Shown: positions 43,877 through 53,497, numbered from the stretch's first letter. The stretch: 64,000 bases of DNA from Paenibacillus dokdonensis (GCF_004916975.1 NZ_STGQ01000001.1:3775674-3839673), one strand, 5' to 3'. Notes: generated by a model not told the origin, from the letters alone. Program-made: numbers and translations.

Positions 43877-44947
43877 TTATCTATGTCTTGCCGTCTCCTT
43901 GATTAATTGGAATACAGAGGAAAGGGCTTCAGATTGTTTATTTTTTCTCATATTGCCAATGAAACCTTCACGTTTGTTATATACTTCCATCACGCCAGCA
44001 ACAAGAGAAATCACGGTCATCTCTTCCTCTTCCAAAACCTTGCAGTATCCGGATTTTTCGAAAGAACGAGCATTCAGGATTTGATCGCCCCTGCTCTGCT
44101 GCTTGGTCAGCGGAATGAGAAGCATTGGCTTTTGAAGCGACAAAAACTCAAATATGGAATTGGAACCAGCCCGGGAAATCACCATATCAGACATAGCTAA
44201 AACATCCGGCAGTTCTTCGTTTATGTATTCATACTGCTGGTATCCACTGAGTCTTATACTCGTGTCCAACTGACCTTTTCCGCATAGATGGACAATCTGG
44301 AACCGCTCCAAGAGATCTGTGAGAGCAGTTCTGACGGCTTCATTGATTTTACGGGCTCCGAGGCTTCCACCCATAATCAGAAGAACAGGCTTATTCGCAT
44401 GAAATCCGCAATACTTTCTTCCTTTATCCGCATGACCCTGATGAAGTTCCTTTCGAATAACAGCACCTACATAGCGAGTTTTTGCCTTGCTGATTTGTTC
44501 TGCTGTTTCTGGAAAAGTCGTGCATACGGCAGCCGCGAGCGGAATGGATATACGGTTTGCAAGGCCGGGCGTAATATCTGATTCATGAATGATAACAGGT
44601 ACTTTATTTAACCATGCCCCTATGACGACCGGAACAGATACGAATCCCCCTTTTGAAAATAACACCTGCGGCTTCCGTCTGTTTATCAATCGATAGGCTT
44701 GAAATACTCCTTTGGCGATCTTGAACGGATCCTTCATGTTTTGAAAGTCCAAATACCTGCGCAATTTGCCTGTTGATATTGGAAAATAGTCCACATTGGG
44801 AAGGGAGCTGACAAGCTGTCTCTCAATTCCCTGTGCAGAACCTATATATTCCACAGACCAGCCCTCATCCAGAAAAAGCGGCATCAACGCCATATTAACG
44901 GTAACATGGCCTGCGGAGCCGCCGCCGGTAAACATAACCTTCTTCAT
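43877..44947 (-). CDS. murG: UDP-N-acetylglucosamine--undecaprenyl-PP-MurNAc-pentapeptide GlcNAc transferase (MurG paralogue)
   Basis: GT28 glycosyltransferase that adds GlcNAc to lipid I, making lipid II on the inner membrane face. 356 residues. N-terminal GGGSAGHVTVNMAL, the acceptor-site ESDITPGLANR, the donor domain LIMGGSLGARKINEAV, and the UDP-GlcNAc motif SRAGSNSIFEFLSLQKPMLLIPL. AGGAGG lies 7 bases before the ATG. It stands alone rather than in a mur/dcw cluster, so it may be a second MurG copy. The family also includes related lipid-linked sugar transferases, so lipid I specificity is probable but not certain. Confidence 0.88.
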   Translation of the reverse strand: MKKVMFTGGGSAGHVTVNMALMPLFLDEGWSVEYIGSAQGIERQLVSSLPNVDYFPISTGKLRRYLDFQNMKDPFKIAKGVFQAYRLINRRKPQVLFSKGGFVSVPVVIGAWLNKVPVIIHESDITPGLANRISIPLAAAVCTTFPETAEQISKAKTRYVGAVIRKELHQGHADKGRKYCGFHANKPVLLIMGGSLGARKINEAVRTALTDLLERFQIVHLCGKGQLDTSIRLSGYQQYEYINEELPDVLAMSDMVISRAGSNSIFEFLSLQKPMLLIPLTKQQSRGDQILNARSFEKSGYCKVLEEEEMTVISLVAGVMEVYNKREGFIGNMRKNKQSEALSSVFQLIKETARHR

Positions 44948-44964
44948 AAGTACCTCCTGCTCGT

Positions 44965-44992
44965 TGACTTCTTGTTATTTTATTGTATTATA
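44965..44992 (+). promoter_or_regulatory. Candidate sigma-A promoter of the ABC-F leader transcript
   Basis: TTGACT (44965-44970) and TATTAT (44987-44992) with a 16-base spacer. It would give a leader of about 350 bases before the ABC-F start. Confidence 0.6.
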
Positions 44993-45113
44993 CAGCTGAA
45001 TTTTATATAAGTACCGGTGGCTCCTTCACCCATGCCTGATGACTGCCCCTTGCTATCTGAGGGCAAAACATATAGAATAAACATAACTTTTTTAAACAGG
45101 AGGTGAGGTAGCA

Positions 45114-45263
45114 GTGGCACAACATTTTTCGAACAACCGGATTGATCAGCTTCCGATGACGTTATCCGGCATTTTTTACAGAGCAGCACTCAACGGGATC
45201 CGTCTGTCCAATTTTAAATATCCGGTTGTTCTAAAAAAATGTGAAATGCCGCTCCTACCTTAA
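45114..45263 (+). CDS. 49-residue upstream ORF in the ABC-F leader
   Basis: GTG start at 45114 behind AGGAGGTGA (45098-45106), an exact match to the anti-Shine-Dalgarno with good spacing, so translation is likely. The product, starting MAQHFSNNRIDQLPMTLSG and ending CEMPLLP, has no recognised family. It lies wholly upstream of a strong terminator and overlaps competing hairpins: GAACAACCGGAT (45131-45142) pairs perfectly with ATCCGGTTGTTC (45220-45231), or in part (CCGGAT) with ATCCGG at 45164-45169, which precedes a T run. It may act as a leader whose translation controls attenuation. Confidence 0.6.
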   Translation: MAQHFSNNRIDQLPMTLSGIFYRAALNGIRLSNFKYPVVLKKCEMPLLP

Positions 45264-45293
45264 CTTCAACGGAAAATAAGCGTTGAACGTTCA

Positions 45294-45324
45294 GCCGCAG
45301 GGACATTTCCCTGCGGCTTTTTTT
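45294..45324 (+). terminator. Attenuator-type terminator upstream of the ABC-F gene
   Basis: GCCGCAGGGA and TCCCTGCGGC form a perfect 10-base stem with a 4-base loop and then TTTTTTT. It stands between the leader ORF and the ABC-F start, 32 bases before it, so read-through would be needed to express the gene. A TTCAACG/CGTTGAA hairpin (45265-45287) lies just upstream. Confidence 0.9.
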
Positions 45325-45355
45325 CTGTAGTTCCGGCATCTATGGAGGAAAAACA

Positions 45356-47257
45356 ATGATGATTCAATGTAAAAATGTGCAAAAATACCACGGCGCCCAG
45401 TTGGTGCTGTCAGATATCAGCTTCGAAATTGCAAATGGGGAAAAGGCCGCTCTCATTGGACGCAACGGCTGCGGCAAGACGACCTTATTCCATTTATTAA
45501 AGGGAGAAGATGCCCCCGATCAAGGGAGCATTGCTATCCAAAAGGGAGCGCGTGTCGGTCTCCTCGCGCAGATTCCGGAGGCATCCGCTCAAGAAACGGT
45601 GTATGAAGTGCTTCTCAGGCCTTTTGCAGCCGTACTCGAATGGCAGAGCCGGATGCGCTCGCTGGAAATGCTCATGTCAAATCCTGCCGAGGCCGGTGAT
45701 CCCGCAATCCTCACAAGCTTGCTAGAGGAATACGGCAAGCTGCAGGAATTGTTCGAAAGAGCAGACGGATATGAGATCGAGTCTGCCATCGCCCGTGTGG
45801 CAGGCGGACTGGGCATTCCCTTCCAGCAGTTTTCGCAACCTTTCCCCTCCCTGTCCGGCGGGGAGAAAACAAAAATTGGACTGGCGGCACTGCTGCTTGA
45901 AAAGCCTGATGTCCTATTGCTGGATGAACCGACCAATCACCTGGACATGGCCGCCATTGAATGGCTGGAGCAGTTTCTCGCTGAATATAACGGTACCGTA
46001 TTGGCTATCTCTCATGACCGTTTCTTTCTCGACAGGCTCGTAACCAAAGTAATTGAAATCGAGGATGGAGAAGCCCTCATCTATCATACCAACTACAGCG
46101 GTTATCAAAAGGAAAAGGAAGAACGTCTCCTGCTGCAGATTGCACATTACCAGGAACAGCAGAAAAAGATTAAGCAAATGCAGGAGAGCATCAAACAGCT
46201 GATTCAATGGGGTAACGAGGCCAATCCGCCGAATGCGGGCTTCCACCGCCGGGCAGCATCCATGCAGAAAGCACTGGACCGCATGGTCAAGCTGAAACGG
46301 CCTCTGCTCGAACGCAAGAAAATGGATCTGCAACTGCAGCAGGATGACCGATCCGGCAAGCAGGTGCTTCTCTTTGATCAAGTGGGTAAAGCTTTCGGGG
46401 ACCGTTACCTGTTCCACGATGTCAACGGACTGCTCCGTTACGGGGAAACCGTCATGCTCCTGGGGCCAAACGGCTGCGGCAAAAGCACACTGCTTCAAAT
46501 GATTCTTGGGAAAGAAGAAGTTTCAGAAGGAGCCATTACCCTGGGCTCCCGCGTCCTTATAGGCTATCTAGCTCAGCAGGAGCATCCGGAGAACACGCGG
46601 CAATCTGTGCTTCAATTTTATCGTGAGCATGCAGGGATCGAAGAAGGAGAAGCCCGTGGCAAGCTTGCACGTTTTCTGTTTTATGGAGCCGATGTGTTCA
46701 AAGGTGTCTCCAGCCTCTCCGGAGGCGAATGGACGCGTCTGCGATTTGCCATATTGATGGAACTGAAGCCAAACTTGCTGATTCTCGATGAACCGACCAA
46801 CCACCTGGATATTGACTCCCGGGAGGTGCTCGAGGAAGCACTAGAGGAGTTTCCTGGGACCATCCTTTCGGTATCTCACGACCGCTATTTCATAAACCGG
46901 CTCGCCGATACGATATGGAATCTGGAGCAGGGGAAGCTGCGGATGATCGCGGGTGGATTTGATGAATACCAAACACGTACACGTTATGAAAATGCACAAG
47001 TGATACCAGAAGCGAAGACTGTCCCTTCCGCCCCCGTTTCCGGGAAGCAACGCTTGTCCACACCAAAATCCGCACCGATATACTCGGAAAAGGATATCCT
47101 GGAAGCAGAGCAAAGGCTGCAGGAGCTGGAAACGCAGATGATGGATGAGACCATCGCCTGCGATGCAAAACAACTTGCGGAGCTTCATGAGGAGAGCGAA
47201 CAGCTAAAAGAACAGATTCAGAAACTGTACGAAGCCTGGATGAGTTCCGCGGAATAA
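45356..47257 (+). CDS. ABC-F family ATPase (candidate ribosome protection factor)
   Basis: 633-residue soluble protein with two ABC domains and no membrane part. Domain 1: Walker A GRNGCGKTT at about 36-44, LSGGEKTKIG, Walker B VLLLDEPTNHLD. A linker of about 70 residues (ERLLLQIAHYQEQQKKIKQ ... FHRRAASMQKALDRM) is the region that reaches the ribosomal exit site in ABC-F proteins. Domain 2: GPNGCGKST, SSLSGGEWTRLR, LLILDEPTNHLD. A C-terminal coiled coil follows. TGGAGG lies before the double ATG. Family members either protect ribosomes from antibiotics (Vga, Lsa, VmlR types) or are housekeeping factors (YdiF, EttA types). The attenuated leader favours an inducible resistance role, but length and C-terminal tail also fit the YdiF group. 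Confidence 0.88.
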   Translation: MMIQCKNVQKYHGAQLVLSDISFEIANGEKAALIGRNGCGKTTLFHLLKGEDAPDQGSIAIQKGARVGLLAQIPEASAQETVYEVLLRPFAAVLEWQSRMRSLEMLMSNPAEAGDPAILTSLLEEYGKLQELFERADGYEIESAIARVAGGLGIPFQQFSQPFPSLSGGEKTKIGLAALLLEKPDVLLLDEPTNHLDMAAIEWLEQFLAEYNGTVLAISHDRFFLDRLVTKVIEIEDGEALIYHTNYSGYQKEKEERLLLQIAHYQEQQKKIKQMQESIKQLIQWGNEANPPNAGFHRRAASMQKALDRMVKLKRPLLERKKMDLQLQQDDRSGKQVLLFDQVGKAFGDRYLFHDVNGLLRYGETVMLLGPNGCGKSTLLQMILGKEEVSEGAITLGSRVLIGYLAQQEHPENTRQSVLQFYREHAGIEEGEARGKLARFLFYGADVFKGVSSLSGGEWTRLRFAILMELKPNLLILDEPTNHLDIDSREVLEEALEEFPGTILSVSHDRYFINRLADTIWNLEQGKLRMIAGGFDEYQTRTRYENAQVIPEAKTVPSAPVSGKQRLSTPKSAPIYSEKDILEAEQRLQELETQMMDETIACDAKQLAELHEESEQLKEQIQKLYEAWMSSAE

Positions 47258-47267
47258 ATGCATTTAA

Positions 47268-47297
47268 TAAAAAGCCCGGCCAAATGGCCGGGCTTTT
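47268..47297. terminator. Bidirectional terminator between ABC-F and L25 genes
   Basis: AAAAGCCCGGCC and GGCCGGGCTTTT arms with a 4-base loop. Confidence 0.93.
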
Positions 47298-47321
47298 AGA
47301 CATGTATATTAACGTTATAAG

Positions 47322-47945
47322 TTATTCCTTCGATTCTTCTGCAGAAGCTTCCGGAGCTGCTTCTTCTTCGGTTCCCTCATCGCCTTGTGCTTCCAGAACC
47401 GCACGAGGAGCAGTTACATGTGCAATCAGCTCTTCAGGAGAAGCGATCAACGTTACACCTTCAGGCAGCTTGATTTCTGATGCCACAAGTTTGTCGCCCA
47501 TGTTCAGATGGCTAACGTCCACTTCGATGGAAGCTGGTAGGTTCGCCGGTAATGCTTCAACCTCAAGTTCTGTTTCCAGATGCTGAATCACGCCACCCGA
47601 CTTGGTTCCTTCCGCAGTTCCGTGGAATTCAATCGGAACACGAACCTTAAGCGGCTTATTAGCGGAAATTTGCAAAAAGTCGACGTGGCTCCATACCCCG
47701 CCTTTTTTCTGGAAATCCTTGATAATAACATTCAGATCAGAGGAGCCCTCTACTTTAAGCTTGAACATTTCCGTACGGCCCGTTCTGGCAATCTTCACGA
47801 GTTCCTTAGCGTCCACGCTAAGCGGAATGTTCTCGGTTTGTGATCCGTACACAACGGCGGGAATACGACCGCTTTCTCTGAGGTTGCGCAAGCTCGAATG
47901 TTTGTTGTCGTTTCTTCGTTCTGCTGTAAGTGAATGAGATGACAT
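47322..47945 (-). CDS. ctc: 50S ribosomal protein L25/general stress protein Ctc
   Basis: 5S-rRNA-binding protein of the large subunit, long (TL5/Ctc) form. 207 residues: L25 domain (RNDNKHSSLRNLRESGRIPAVVYGSQ), the C-terminal TL5 beta domain (LEVEALPANLPASIEVDVSHL), and an acidic Glu/Ala tail. A longer frame begins 54 bases earlier, but AAAGGAGG precedes the ATG at 47945. In related bacteria the gene is general-stress induced. No sigma-B-like promoter was identified here. Confidence 0.95.
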   Translation of the reverse strand: MSSHSLTAERRNDNKHSSLRNLRESGRIPAVVYGSQTENIPLSVDAKELVKIARTGRTEMFKLKVEGSSDLNVIIKDFQKKGGVWSHVDFLQISANKPLKVRVPIEFHGTAEGTKSGGVIQHLETELEVEALPANLPASIEVDVSHLNMGDKLVASEIKLPEGVTLIASPEELIAHVTAPRAVLEAQGDEGTEEEAAPEASAEESKE

Positions 47946-48076
47946 CTTGAATAACCTCCTTTGATAGTTGCATATCTGTTGCCGCAAGTTAGACGGCATA
48001 TCTATGTATTACCCATTCCAGAGACAATACAAACGTTTCTGCCAGAAAGGATTCCCCATAAGGCTTATCTTTACGC

Positions 48077-48114
48077 AAAAACCCTGCTGCGAAATGCTCA
48101 CAGCAGGGTTTTTG
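48077..48114 (-). terminator. Terminator after the cupin gene
   Basis: AAAAACCCTGCTG and CAGCAGGGTTTTT arms around a short loop. Confidence 0.9.
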
Positions 48115-48138
48115 TCAATAAACAGTAGAATGGCTAGT

Positions 48139-48591
48139 TTAGTCAATCATGGTAAAGTCATCAAAATGAAAACCCGGAGATACAACGCAGGACACGAGAA
48201 CCGGTTCATCTCCAAGTGGACGGGCTTCCTGCCACACATTGGCCGGAACCAAGGCCTGAGGAACCTGGCCGTTTTCCAAATCCATGCCGAGAATGATTTC
48301 CTGCCGCTCAGCCGGGTCCTCTCCGTCGCCGCCAAGCGCAAGCATCAGCGGACTTCCAGCATGCCACATCCATAATTCATCGGAGTAAACCCGATGCCAT
48401 TTGGAAAATTCCTGCGGATGCAGCAAAAAATAAATGGATGTCGCTGCCGGACGGGGGCCGGAATATTTGGGATCCAGTACTTCCTTGGGTATTTCAAACG
48501 ACGCCTCCCAAAGCCTCTTGTACCAGCCGCCTTCAGGATGGGGCTGAAGATCCAATGTCTTTATCAAGGGGGACAATAATGTCTCAGTCAT
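48139..48591 (-). CDS. Cupin family protein (DUF985/cupin_5)
   Basis: 150-residue beta-barrel protein. Landmarks: LQPHPEGGWYKRLWEA near the start, TSIYFLLHPQEFSKWHRVYSDELWMWHAG for the first cupin box and QEARPLGDEPVLVSCVVSPGFHFDDF for the second, the usual cupin_5 pattern including its final GFHFDDF. The ATG at 48591 is preceded by AAGAAGG; the longer frame has no better site. The family has no agreed substrate. It appears monocistronic. Confidence 0.88.
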   Translation of the reverse strand: MTETLLSPLIKTLDLQPHPEGGWYKRLWEASFEIPKEVLDPKYSGPRPAATSIYFLLHPQEFSKWHRVYSDELWMWHAGSPLMLALGGDGEDPAERQEIILGMDLENGQVPQALVPANVWQEARPLGDEPVLVSCVVSPGFHFDDFTMID

Positions 48592-48815
48592 GTTCTGCCT
48601 TCTTTCTGTGTCAGGATTTTGCAAAATCCTCATGTAAGTAACCCTGTCCCGACAGGGAATCTGCCATTTACTTTATCAAATGTGGTACAAGGTTGTAAAT
48701 CGTCAGATTCCAATTATGATGAAGGTGCTTAGCCCCTTCATTTATGATTCCCCGTTTTTTCTCCTTTTTTCAAAAACTAGCTGCTGTGCGCGCTTGTCCA
48801 CCCTGTTCATATGGT

Positions 48816-50303
48816 TTAGTTTCCTGCTGTCAGCTTACGCCGTTTTCCGGCTTCCGGATCCGCATCAACCCGGCTTTCTTCAGCAAACAGCATGGTCCAA
48901 CGCTTGTCGCTGTCATAAGCTGGCCATTCCAATGTTTCCGTTGACGGATTACCTCTCTTCGCAAAAGCCACCCATGCATCCTGCATCTGTTCAGCCATAG
49001 CCCGCATTCTCTCATCGACAGGAAGCCCCGCTGCTTGAAGAAGCTCCAAGTTGTTAAGCACAAATGGAATTTCCGCTGAATGGAATGCTTTGCCCAGCAA
49101 AGGATGTCCGGGAATCATTGCAAAATCATAGCGATACATCCACACTGACGCGTGACTGCGCTGGGCATCGGCAAATAGCAGTGCTGATCTTAAGAAGTAC
49201 AGATCCGTCATCGCCTGACGCTGGCCTTCAACCGTAACCGCATAATCTTCAATCCAAGAAGCTGCTTCTGGCGTTCCCGTCATTGCAGTATATGCTTTGG
49301 CATTTTCCTCCATAGATAAGAGCGGTGCGCCATCCTTAATAAACAGAGCCCCTTCGTCCTTGTTAATACCAATGATGATCTCTACTCCAGCCGCTGAACC
49401 TTGGGAGATTGCCTGCAGAGGAGAAAGGGGTAATTCCTTACCGTCAATAACAGGCTGAAATAGCATGACTGCACTGGCACCTGCAGCCTGTTTCAGCCTG
49501 TCCCCTGCCCGCAAAATCTCTTCGGTCGGCACAGATGTGAGCTTTTCCAATCCATCGTCCGATACGTCAAGCATATCAAGCAATGCCTTCACCAGAAGCC
49601 GTCCCTGCTGATCCGGAATAGCCTGTGAAGCACCGCTCTGCATAATAGCCCGGCTGAACAGCCCCTTAGCCGCGGGCATCGCCAATAGTGCCGCAATACT
49701 CATGCTGCCGGCCGATTCACCGAATACCGTCACCTGCTGCGGATCCCCGCCGAAAGCGGCTATATTGCCCTGAACCCACTCCAGCGCCGCGATCTGATCC
49801 AGCAGTCCGGCATTGCTGACATACCCGTCTTCTTCTCCATTGGCATAAGGTGCCCAATGCGCAAATCCAAGCGGACCAAGCCGGTAGCTCAAGGTGACAA
49901 CAATCAAGCCGCCCCGCCTTGCGAGTACAGAACCATCATAGATCGGCAGACCGCCGCCACCCGTAACGAAAGCTCCACCGTGTATCCATACCATGACCGG
50001 CAGCGGCTCCTTCGACGGATGATCCGGCGCCCAGACATTGACATACAGGCAGTCTTCCGACTGGGGAATATCACCGCGCTTCAGACCGAAGGCTCCTCCT
50101 GCCGGGTCCACCGGCTGAGGTGCAAGAGGACCCGGGGTATCCGCATTTCTTGTTCCCTGCCATGACTGGACGGGAGCAGGTCTCCGAAATCTCCGTTCAC
50201 CGACAGGTGGTTCAGCGTACGGGATTCCCTTCCATGTTTTTACTCCGTGCTGTCTAATTCCTTGTATTACACCGCTATGTATGCGAATGATGAGATCGTC
50301 CAA
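48816..50303 (-). CDS. Type B carboxylesterase (para-nitrobenzyl esterase-like)
   Basis: Alpha/beta-hydrolase of 495 residues that cleaves carboxylic esters. N-terminal GVKTWKGIPYAEPPVGERRF, oxyanion-hole HGGAF, EDCLYVNVWAP, catalytic Ser in GESAGS, a Glu in the region around NKDEG, and catalytic His in GKAFHSAEIPF. No signal peptide, so cytoplasmic. An ATG at 50312 directly abuts the Shine-Dalgarno (AAAGG), so the TTG at 50303, 8 bases downstream, is the better start. Confidence 0.9.
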   Translation of the reverse strand: MDDLIIRIHSGVIQGIRQHGVKTWKGIPYAEPPVGERRFRRPAPVQSWQGTRNADTPGPLAPQPVDPAGGAFGLKRGDIPQSEDCLYVNVWAPDHPSKEPLPVMVWIHGGAFVTGGGGLPIYDGSVLARRGGLIVVTLSYRLGPLGFAHWAPYANGEEDGYVSNAGLLDQIAALEWVQGNIAAFGGDPQQVTVFGESAGSMSIAALLAMPAAKGLFSRAIMQSGASQAIPDQQGRLLVKALLDMLDVSDDGLEKLTSVPTEEILRAGDRLKQAAGASAVMLFQPVIDGKELPLSPLQAISQGSAAGVEIIIGINKDEGALFIKDGAPLLSMEENAKAYTAMTGTPEAASWIEDYAVTVEGQRQAMTDLYFLRSALLFADAQRSHASVWMYRYDFAMIPGHPLLGKAFHSAEIPFVLNNLELLQAAGLPVDERMRAMAEQMQDAWVAFAKRGNPSTETLEWPAYDSDKRWTMLFAEESRVDADPEAGKRRKLTAGN

Positions 50304-50417
50304 ACCTAACATCCTTTCTGAATGAAATATGGTACTTTCATATTACCACCAATTTTAAGGCTAACCCAATGTCGACCTGACGGTTGATTTCTATCAGATA
50401 CATCTAGATTGCCCTAT

Positions 50418-50452
50418 ATAAAAAAAGAACCTGCCTCACGGCAGATCCTTCA
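50418..50452 (-). terminator. Terminator after the thi operon
   Basis: On the minus strand, CTGCC-GTGA-GGCAG with flanking AAGGA/TTCTT pairs, then TTTTTTT. Confidence 0.85.
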
Positions 50453-50473
50453 TCTTATTTCTGTTGGATCATC

Positions 50474-51163
50474 CTATTGATGTGAAAGGGAACTGCCCCG
50501 CCGTTCTAAAGAAGCGGTAACCTCGCAGACAAGCTTCTGCGCTGCGGCACCATGATCATCCGCCCCCGTAATCGCGGAAATCACGGCAATTCCATCTGCT
50601 CCAGCATGGATCACTTCCGCAGCACGCTCAATCGTAATTCCACCAATGCCTACTATAGGCAGCGTCACCTTATTCAGCTTCATTTCCCGGATCACGCCAG
50701 TTCCCTGAGCCTGCCGGGCATCGTCCTTGGACAAGGTCGGAAAGATCGGTCCAACACCCAAATAATCCACGATCCGATGATCCGCGAGCTCTGCTTCCTC
50801 CATGGAATGAACCGATAATCCCAATATTTTATCTCCGATTCGTTTCCTCACTTGATCCGCAGGCTCATCCTCCTGTCCGATATGAACTCCCTCGGCATCG
50901 ATTGCAATGGCGAGGTCAACATCATCATTGATGATAAGCGGGATGCCGAATCTGCGGCATACGGTTTGAATGCGCCTCGCAAGCTCCTCCTTCTCAGCTC
51001 CCTTTAGTGCATTCCCGCCCTTTTCACGAAATTGTACCAGCGTAACTCCGCCGCGGATCGCTTCCTCCACCACGATCGCGGGATCAATCTTGCAATTTGC
51101 ACTGCCGAGCACAAGATAAAGCCGCAGAGAGTCCTTTAACTGAGATACTTCAAGACGGCTCAT
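50474..51163 (-). CDS. thiE: Thiamine phosphate synthase
   Basis: Joins HMP pyrophosphate and thiazole phosphate to form thiamine phosphate. 229 residues, TIM barrel. Key segments: LVLGSANCKIDP, VTLVQFREKGG, FGIPLIINDDVDLAIAIDAEGVHIGQED, YLGVGPIFPTLSKDDA and VGIGGIT. The ATG at 51163 overlaps the thiD stop by 4 bases and has AAAGGA upstream; a longer frame is ignored. It is last in tenA-thiM-thiD-thiE. Confidence 0.95.
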   Translation of the reverse strand: MSRLEVSQLKDSLRLYLVLGSANCKIDPAIVVEEAIRGGVTLVQFREKGGNALKGAEKEELARRIQTVCRRFGIPLIINDDVDLAIAIDAEGVHIGQEDEPADQVRKRIGDKILGLSVHSMEEAELADHRIVDYLGVGPIFPTLSKDDARQAQGTGVIREMKLNKVTLPIVGIGGITIERAAEVIHAGADGIAVISAITGADDHGAAAQKLVCEVTASLERRGSSLSHQ

Positions 51164-51972
51164 CGGACAGAGTCCTTTCTGCGGCTGTATGCCCAATGAT
51201 TCGTTGGCCCATTGCCTTCTCCAATTCCAAGCGTATCCTCAATTGCAGCCTGGATAAAAATCCGGGCCGTATGGACGGCTTGCATCATGTTCGTACCTTT
51301 AGCGAGTTCTGCCGTAATGGCTGCTGAGAAAGTGCAGCCTGTCCCGTGAGTATGCCTTGTTGCAATTCTCCCGCCTTCAAGCAGCGTGAATGAGTGTCCG
51401 TCATACAGCAGATCCACGACTTTGTCCGTTACTGGATCATGACCACCCTTAATGACGACCGTACGCGTACCATATTCGGATATCTTTATGGCCGCTTCAC
51501 GGCGGTCTTCCATGGTCGTTATCGGCATGCCCGCGAGTGCTTCCGCCTCCGGTATATTAGGTGTGACTATCAGAGCTAGCGGTAGAAGTCTGTTCTTCAG
51601 CGCATCAGCAGCATCTTTGCGCAGCAGCTCCGCCCCTCCCTTCGCCACCATAACGGGATCAACAACAACATTCTTCCATCCGAAAGCTTCAATCTGGTCA
51701 GCTACAGCCCCGATAATATCAGCGCTAAACAGCATACCTGTCTTAATGGCATCGACACCCAAATCTGTGCCAACTGTGTTGATCTGCTCTGCTACTGCCG
51801 CAGCCGTTAAAGGAAATACGCCATGGACACCGAGCGTATTTTGAACCGTTACTGCCGTAATAGCCGACATTCCAAACACATTCAGCTCCTGAAATGTTTT
51901 GATATCTGCCTGAATCCCTGCGCCTCCGCCGCTATCTGAGCCTGCAACCGTCAATGCTCTGGCTATGCTCAT
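51160..51972 (-). CDS. thiD: Hydroxymethylpyrimidine/phosphomethylpyrimidine kinase
   Basis: Phosphorylates HMP twice to HMP pyrophosphate, the thiE substrate. 270 residues, ribokinase fold. N-terminal [43 protein letters not shown] and the catalytic [16 protein letters not shown]. It overlaps thiM and thiE by 4 bases on each side, which argues for translational coupling. Confidence 0.95.
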   Translation of the reverse strand: MSIARALTVAGSDSGGGAGIQADIKTFQELNVFGMSAITAVTVQNTLGVHGVFPLTAAAVAEQINTVGTDLGVDAIKTGMLFSADIIGAVADQIEAFGWKNVVVDPVMVAKGGAELLRKDAADALKNRLLPLALIVTPNIPEAEALAGMPITTMEDRREAAIKISEYGTRTVVIKGGHDPVTDKVVDLLYDGHSFTLLEGGRIATRHTHGTGCTFSAAITAELAKGTNMMQAVHTARIFIQAAIEDTLGIGEGNGPTNHWAYSRRKDSVR

Positions 51973-52802
51973 TGCAAGAATCCCCTTCCCGCGGAAATCC
52001 GGTGACAGGTTACCGCCTCTTCCGAAACCGGATATTGATCTATTTCGGATAAGGCATCCAGGAATGCCGCTTGGAAGCTGCCGGGTCCTCGGTAGCCGGC
52101 TGCCTGATAAGCGCGTGCTGCAGCCTCACCATAAAAAGCCAAAGCAGCAGCTCCAGCTGTCAGCAGATCAGGTTCTACGGCGGCAAACGCACCCATGATG
52201 GAGGTCAGCAGACATCCCGTGCCTGTTACCTGAGTCATGATCGGATGTCCTCCACGGATCACATAGCCTTGCATGCCATCCGTAATCACATCTTCCTTTC
52301 CTGTAATGGCAACGATGGTGCCCATCCGATTTGCAGCCCGCGCGGCAAGATCAACCGGAGCTTCATCCTCAAGACCATCCGCATCGACCCCCTTGATGAC
52401 AGCTGCTTCACCGATCAAGTGCGCGACCTCCGCTGCGTTGCCGCGCACCATGGAGATGCGGACTTCCCGCAATATCTCCAGAGCTGATATCGTCCGGAAT
52501 GGGGTGGCACCAGCCCCTACAGGATCAAGGAGCACAGGGACGCCATGCAAATTTGCCGAGCGCCCCGCGATAATGGCCGCTTCGACCAACTCTGCGCTAA
52601 GCGTGCCCAGGTTCAGCACCAAGGCACCCGCTATTTTGGCCATATCTGCTACTTCCTCGCGGGCGTACGCCATTACGGGTGACGCACCCACTGCAAGCAG
52701 TCCGTTTGCCGTGAAATTCGTGACGACCACATTCGTCACGTTATGTACGAGGGGCCGCTGCTGCTTGACGATGCGGGGAAGATGCTGCATATCAGAGATC
52801 AT
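51969..52802 (-). CDS. thiM: Hydroxyethylthiazole kinase
   Basis: Salvage kinase for the thiazole half of thiamine, giving hydroxyethylthiazole phosphate. 277 residues. Family motifs: [30 protein letters not shown] (as [14 protein letters not shown]) and [15 protein letters not shown]. It overlaps tenA and thiD by 4 bases each. Confidence 0.95.
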   Translation of the reverse strand: MISDMQHLPRIVKQQRPLVHNVTNVVVTNFTANGLLAVGASPVMAYAREEVADMAKIAGALVLNLGTLSAELVEAAIIAGRSANLHGVPVLLDPVGAGATPFRTISALEILREVRISMVRGNAAEVAHLIGEAAVIKGVDADGLEDEAPVDLAARAANRMGTIVAITGKEDVITDGMQGYVIRGGHPIMTQVTGTGCLLTSIMGAFAAVEPDLLTAGAAALAFYGEAAARAYQAAGYRGPGSFQAAFLDALSEIDQYPVSEEAVTCHRISAGRGFLQ

Positions 52803-53497
52803 CGTCCCACCTCTTTTGCTTCCAGCAGGTCAACCGGCCAAGCCTCCAAGGCAAAGGCCATGTCCCAGAACATATATTCCAGCTGACAGCTGGTCAGAAA
52901 ATGTTCCTTCAGCCGGTCTTTGCGTGCCTGGGGTAAAGGCTCTGCCCACTCATCAAGCAGACGGCGCAGCTGCTCCGTAATTCCAAATTCCCTGTCTCCG
53001 TAAAAATGCATCCATTCATAAAACGGATGGGATTCATCCGGATTCACTTCTTTGAGCAATTTTTGTCCAATCTCCGTATAAGTCCAAGGGCATGGCAGCA
53101 ATGCAGCAATCATGTCTTCCAGTGTTCCCTCATGAGCGACATTAAGCATATGGCGGATATAATGATTGGCAGATGGGGCAAGAGGAAATCCTTGCATTTC
53201 TTCATAGGTCACGCCTGCAGCACAGCAAAAGTTCTGATGCGGATGCGTTTCACTATTGAGGATAAACGAAATTTGTTCATTAAAAAGAGCCATGATTGCA
53301 CGGTCTTCGCATCTGGAAATCGCAATTCCGTAAATTCGGATATAAGCGTTCAGATATTCAAAATCCTGCTTCACATAATGGATCAGCTGTTCCTTTCGTA
53401 ACGTTCCATCGGCAATTCCCCGGACGAACGGATGATCAAAGATCGCTTGATAGATCGGATCCGCTGCGCTTCTGAGTTCTTCGGTAAAACGGGTCAT
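52799..53497 (-). CDS. tenA: Aminopyrimidine aminohydrolase/thiaminase II
   Basis: Hydrolyses amino-HMP (and thiamine fragments) so that the pyrimidine can be salvaged. 232 residues, all-helical. N-terminal [33 protein letters not shown], catalytic Cys region [12 protein letters not shown] and the C-terminal FWDMAF. It is the first gene of the operon behind a TPP riboswitch; GGAGGTG precedes the ATG. With thiM and thiD it makes this cluster a salvage-type thiamine operon without thiC or thiG. Confidence 0.95.
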   Translation of the reverse strand: MTRFTEELRSAADPIYQAIFDHPFVRGIADGTLRKEQLIHYVKQDFEYLNAYIRIYGIAISRCEDRAIMALFNEQISFILNSETHPHQNFCCAAGVTYEEMQGFPLAPSANHYIRHMLNVAHEGTLEDMIAALLPCPWTYTEIGQKLLKEVNPDESHPFYEWMHFYGDREFGITEQLRRLLDEWAEPLPQARKDRLKEHFLTSCQLEYMFWDMAFALEAWPVDLLEAKEVGR

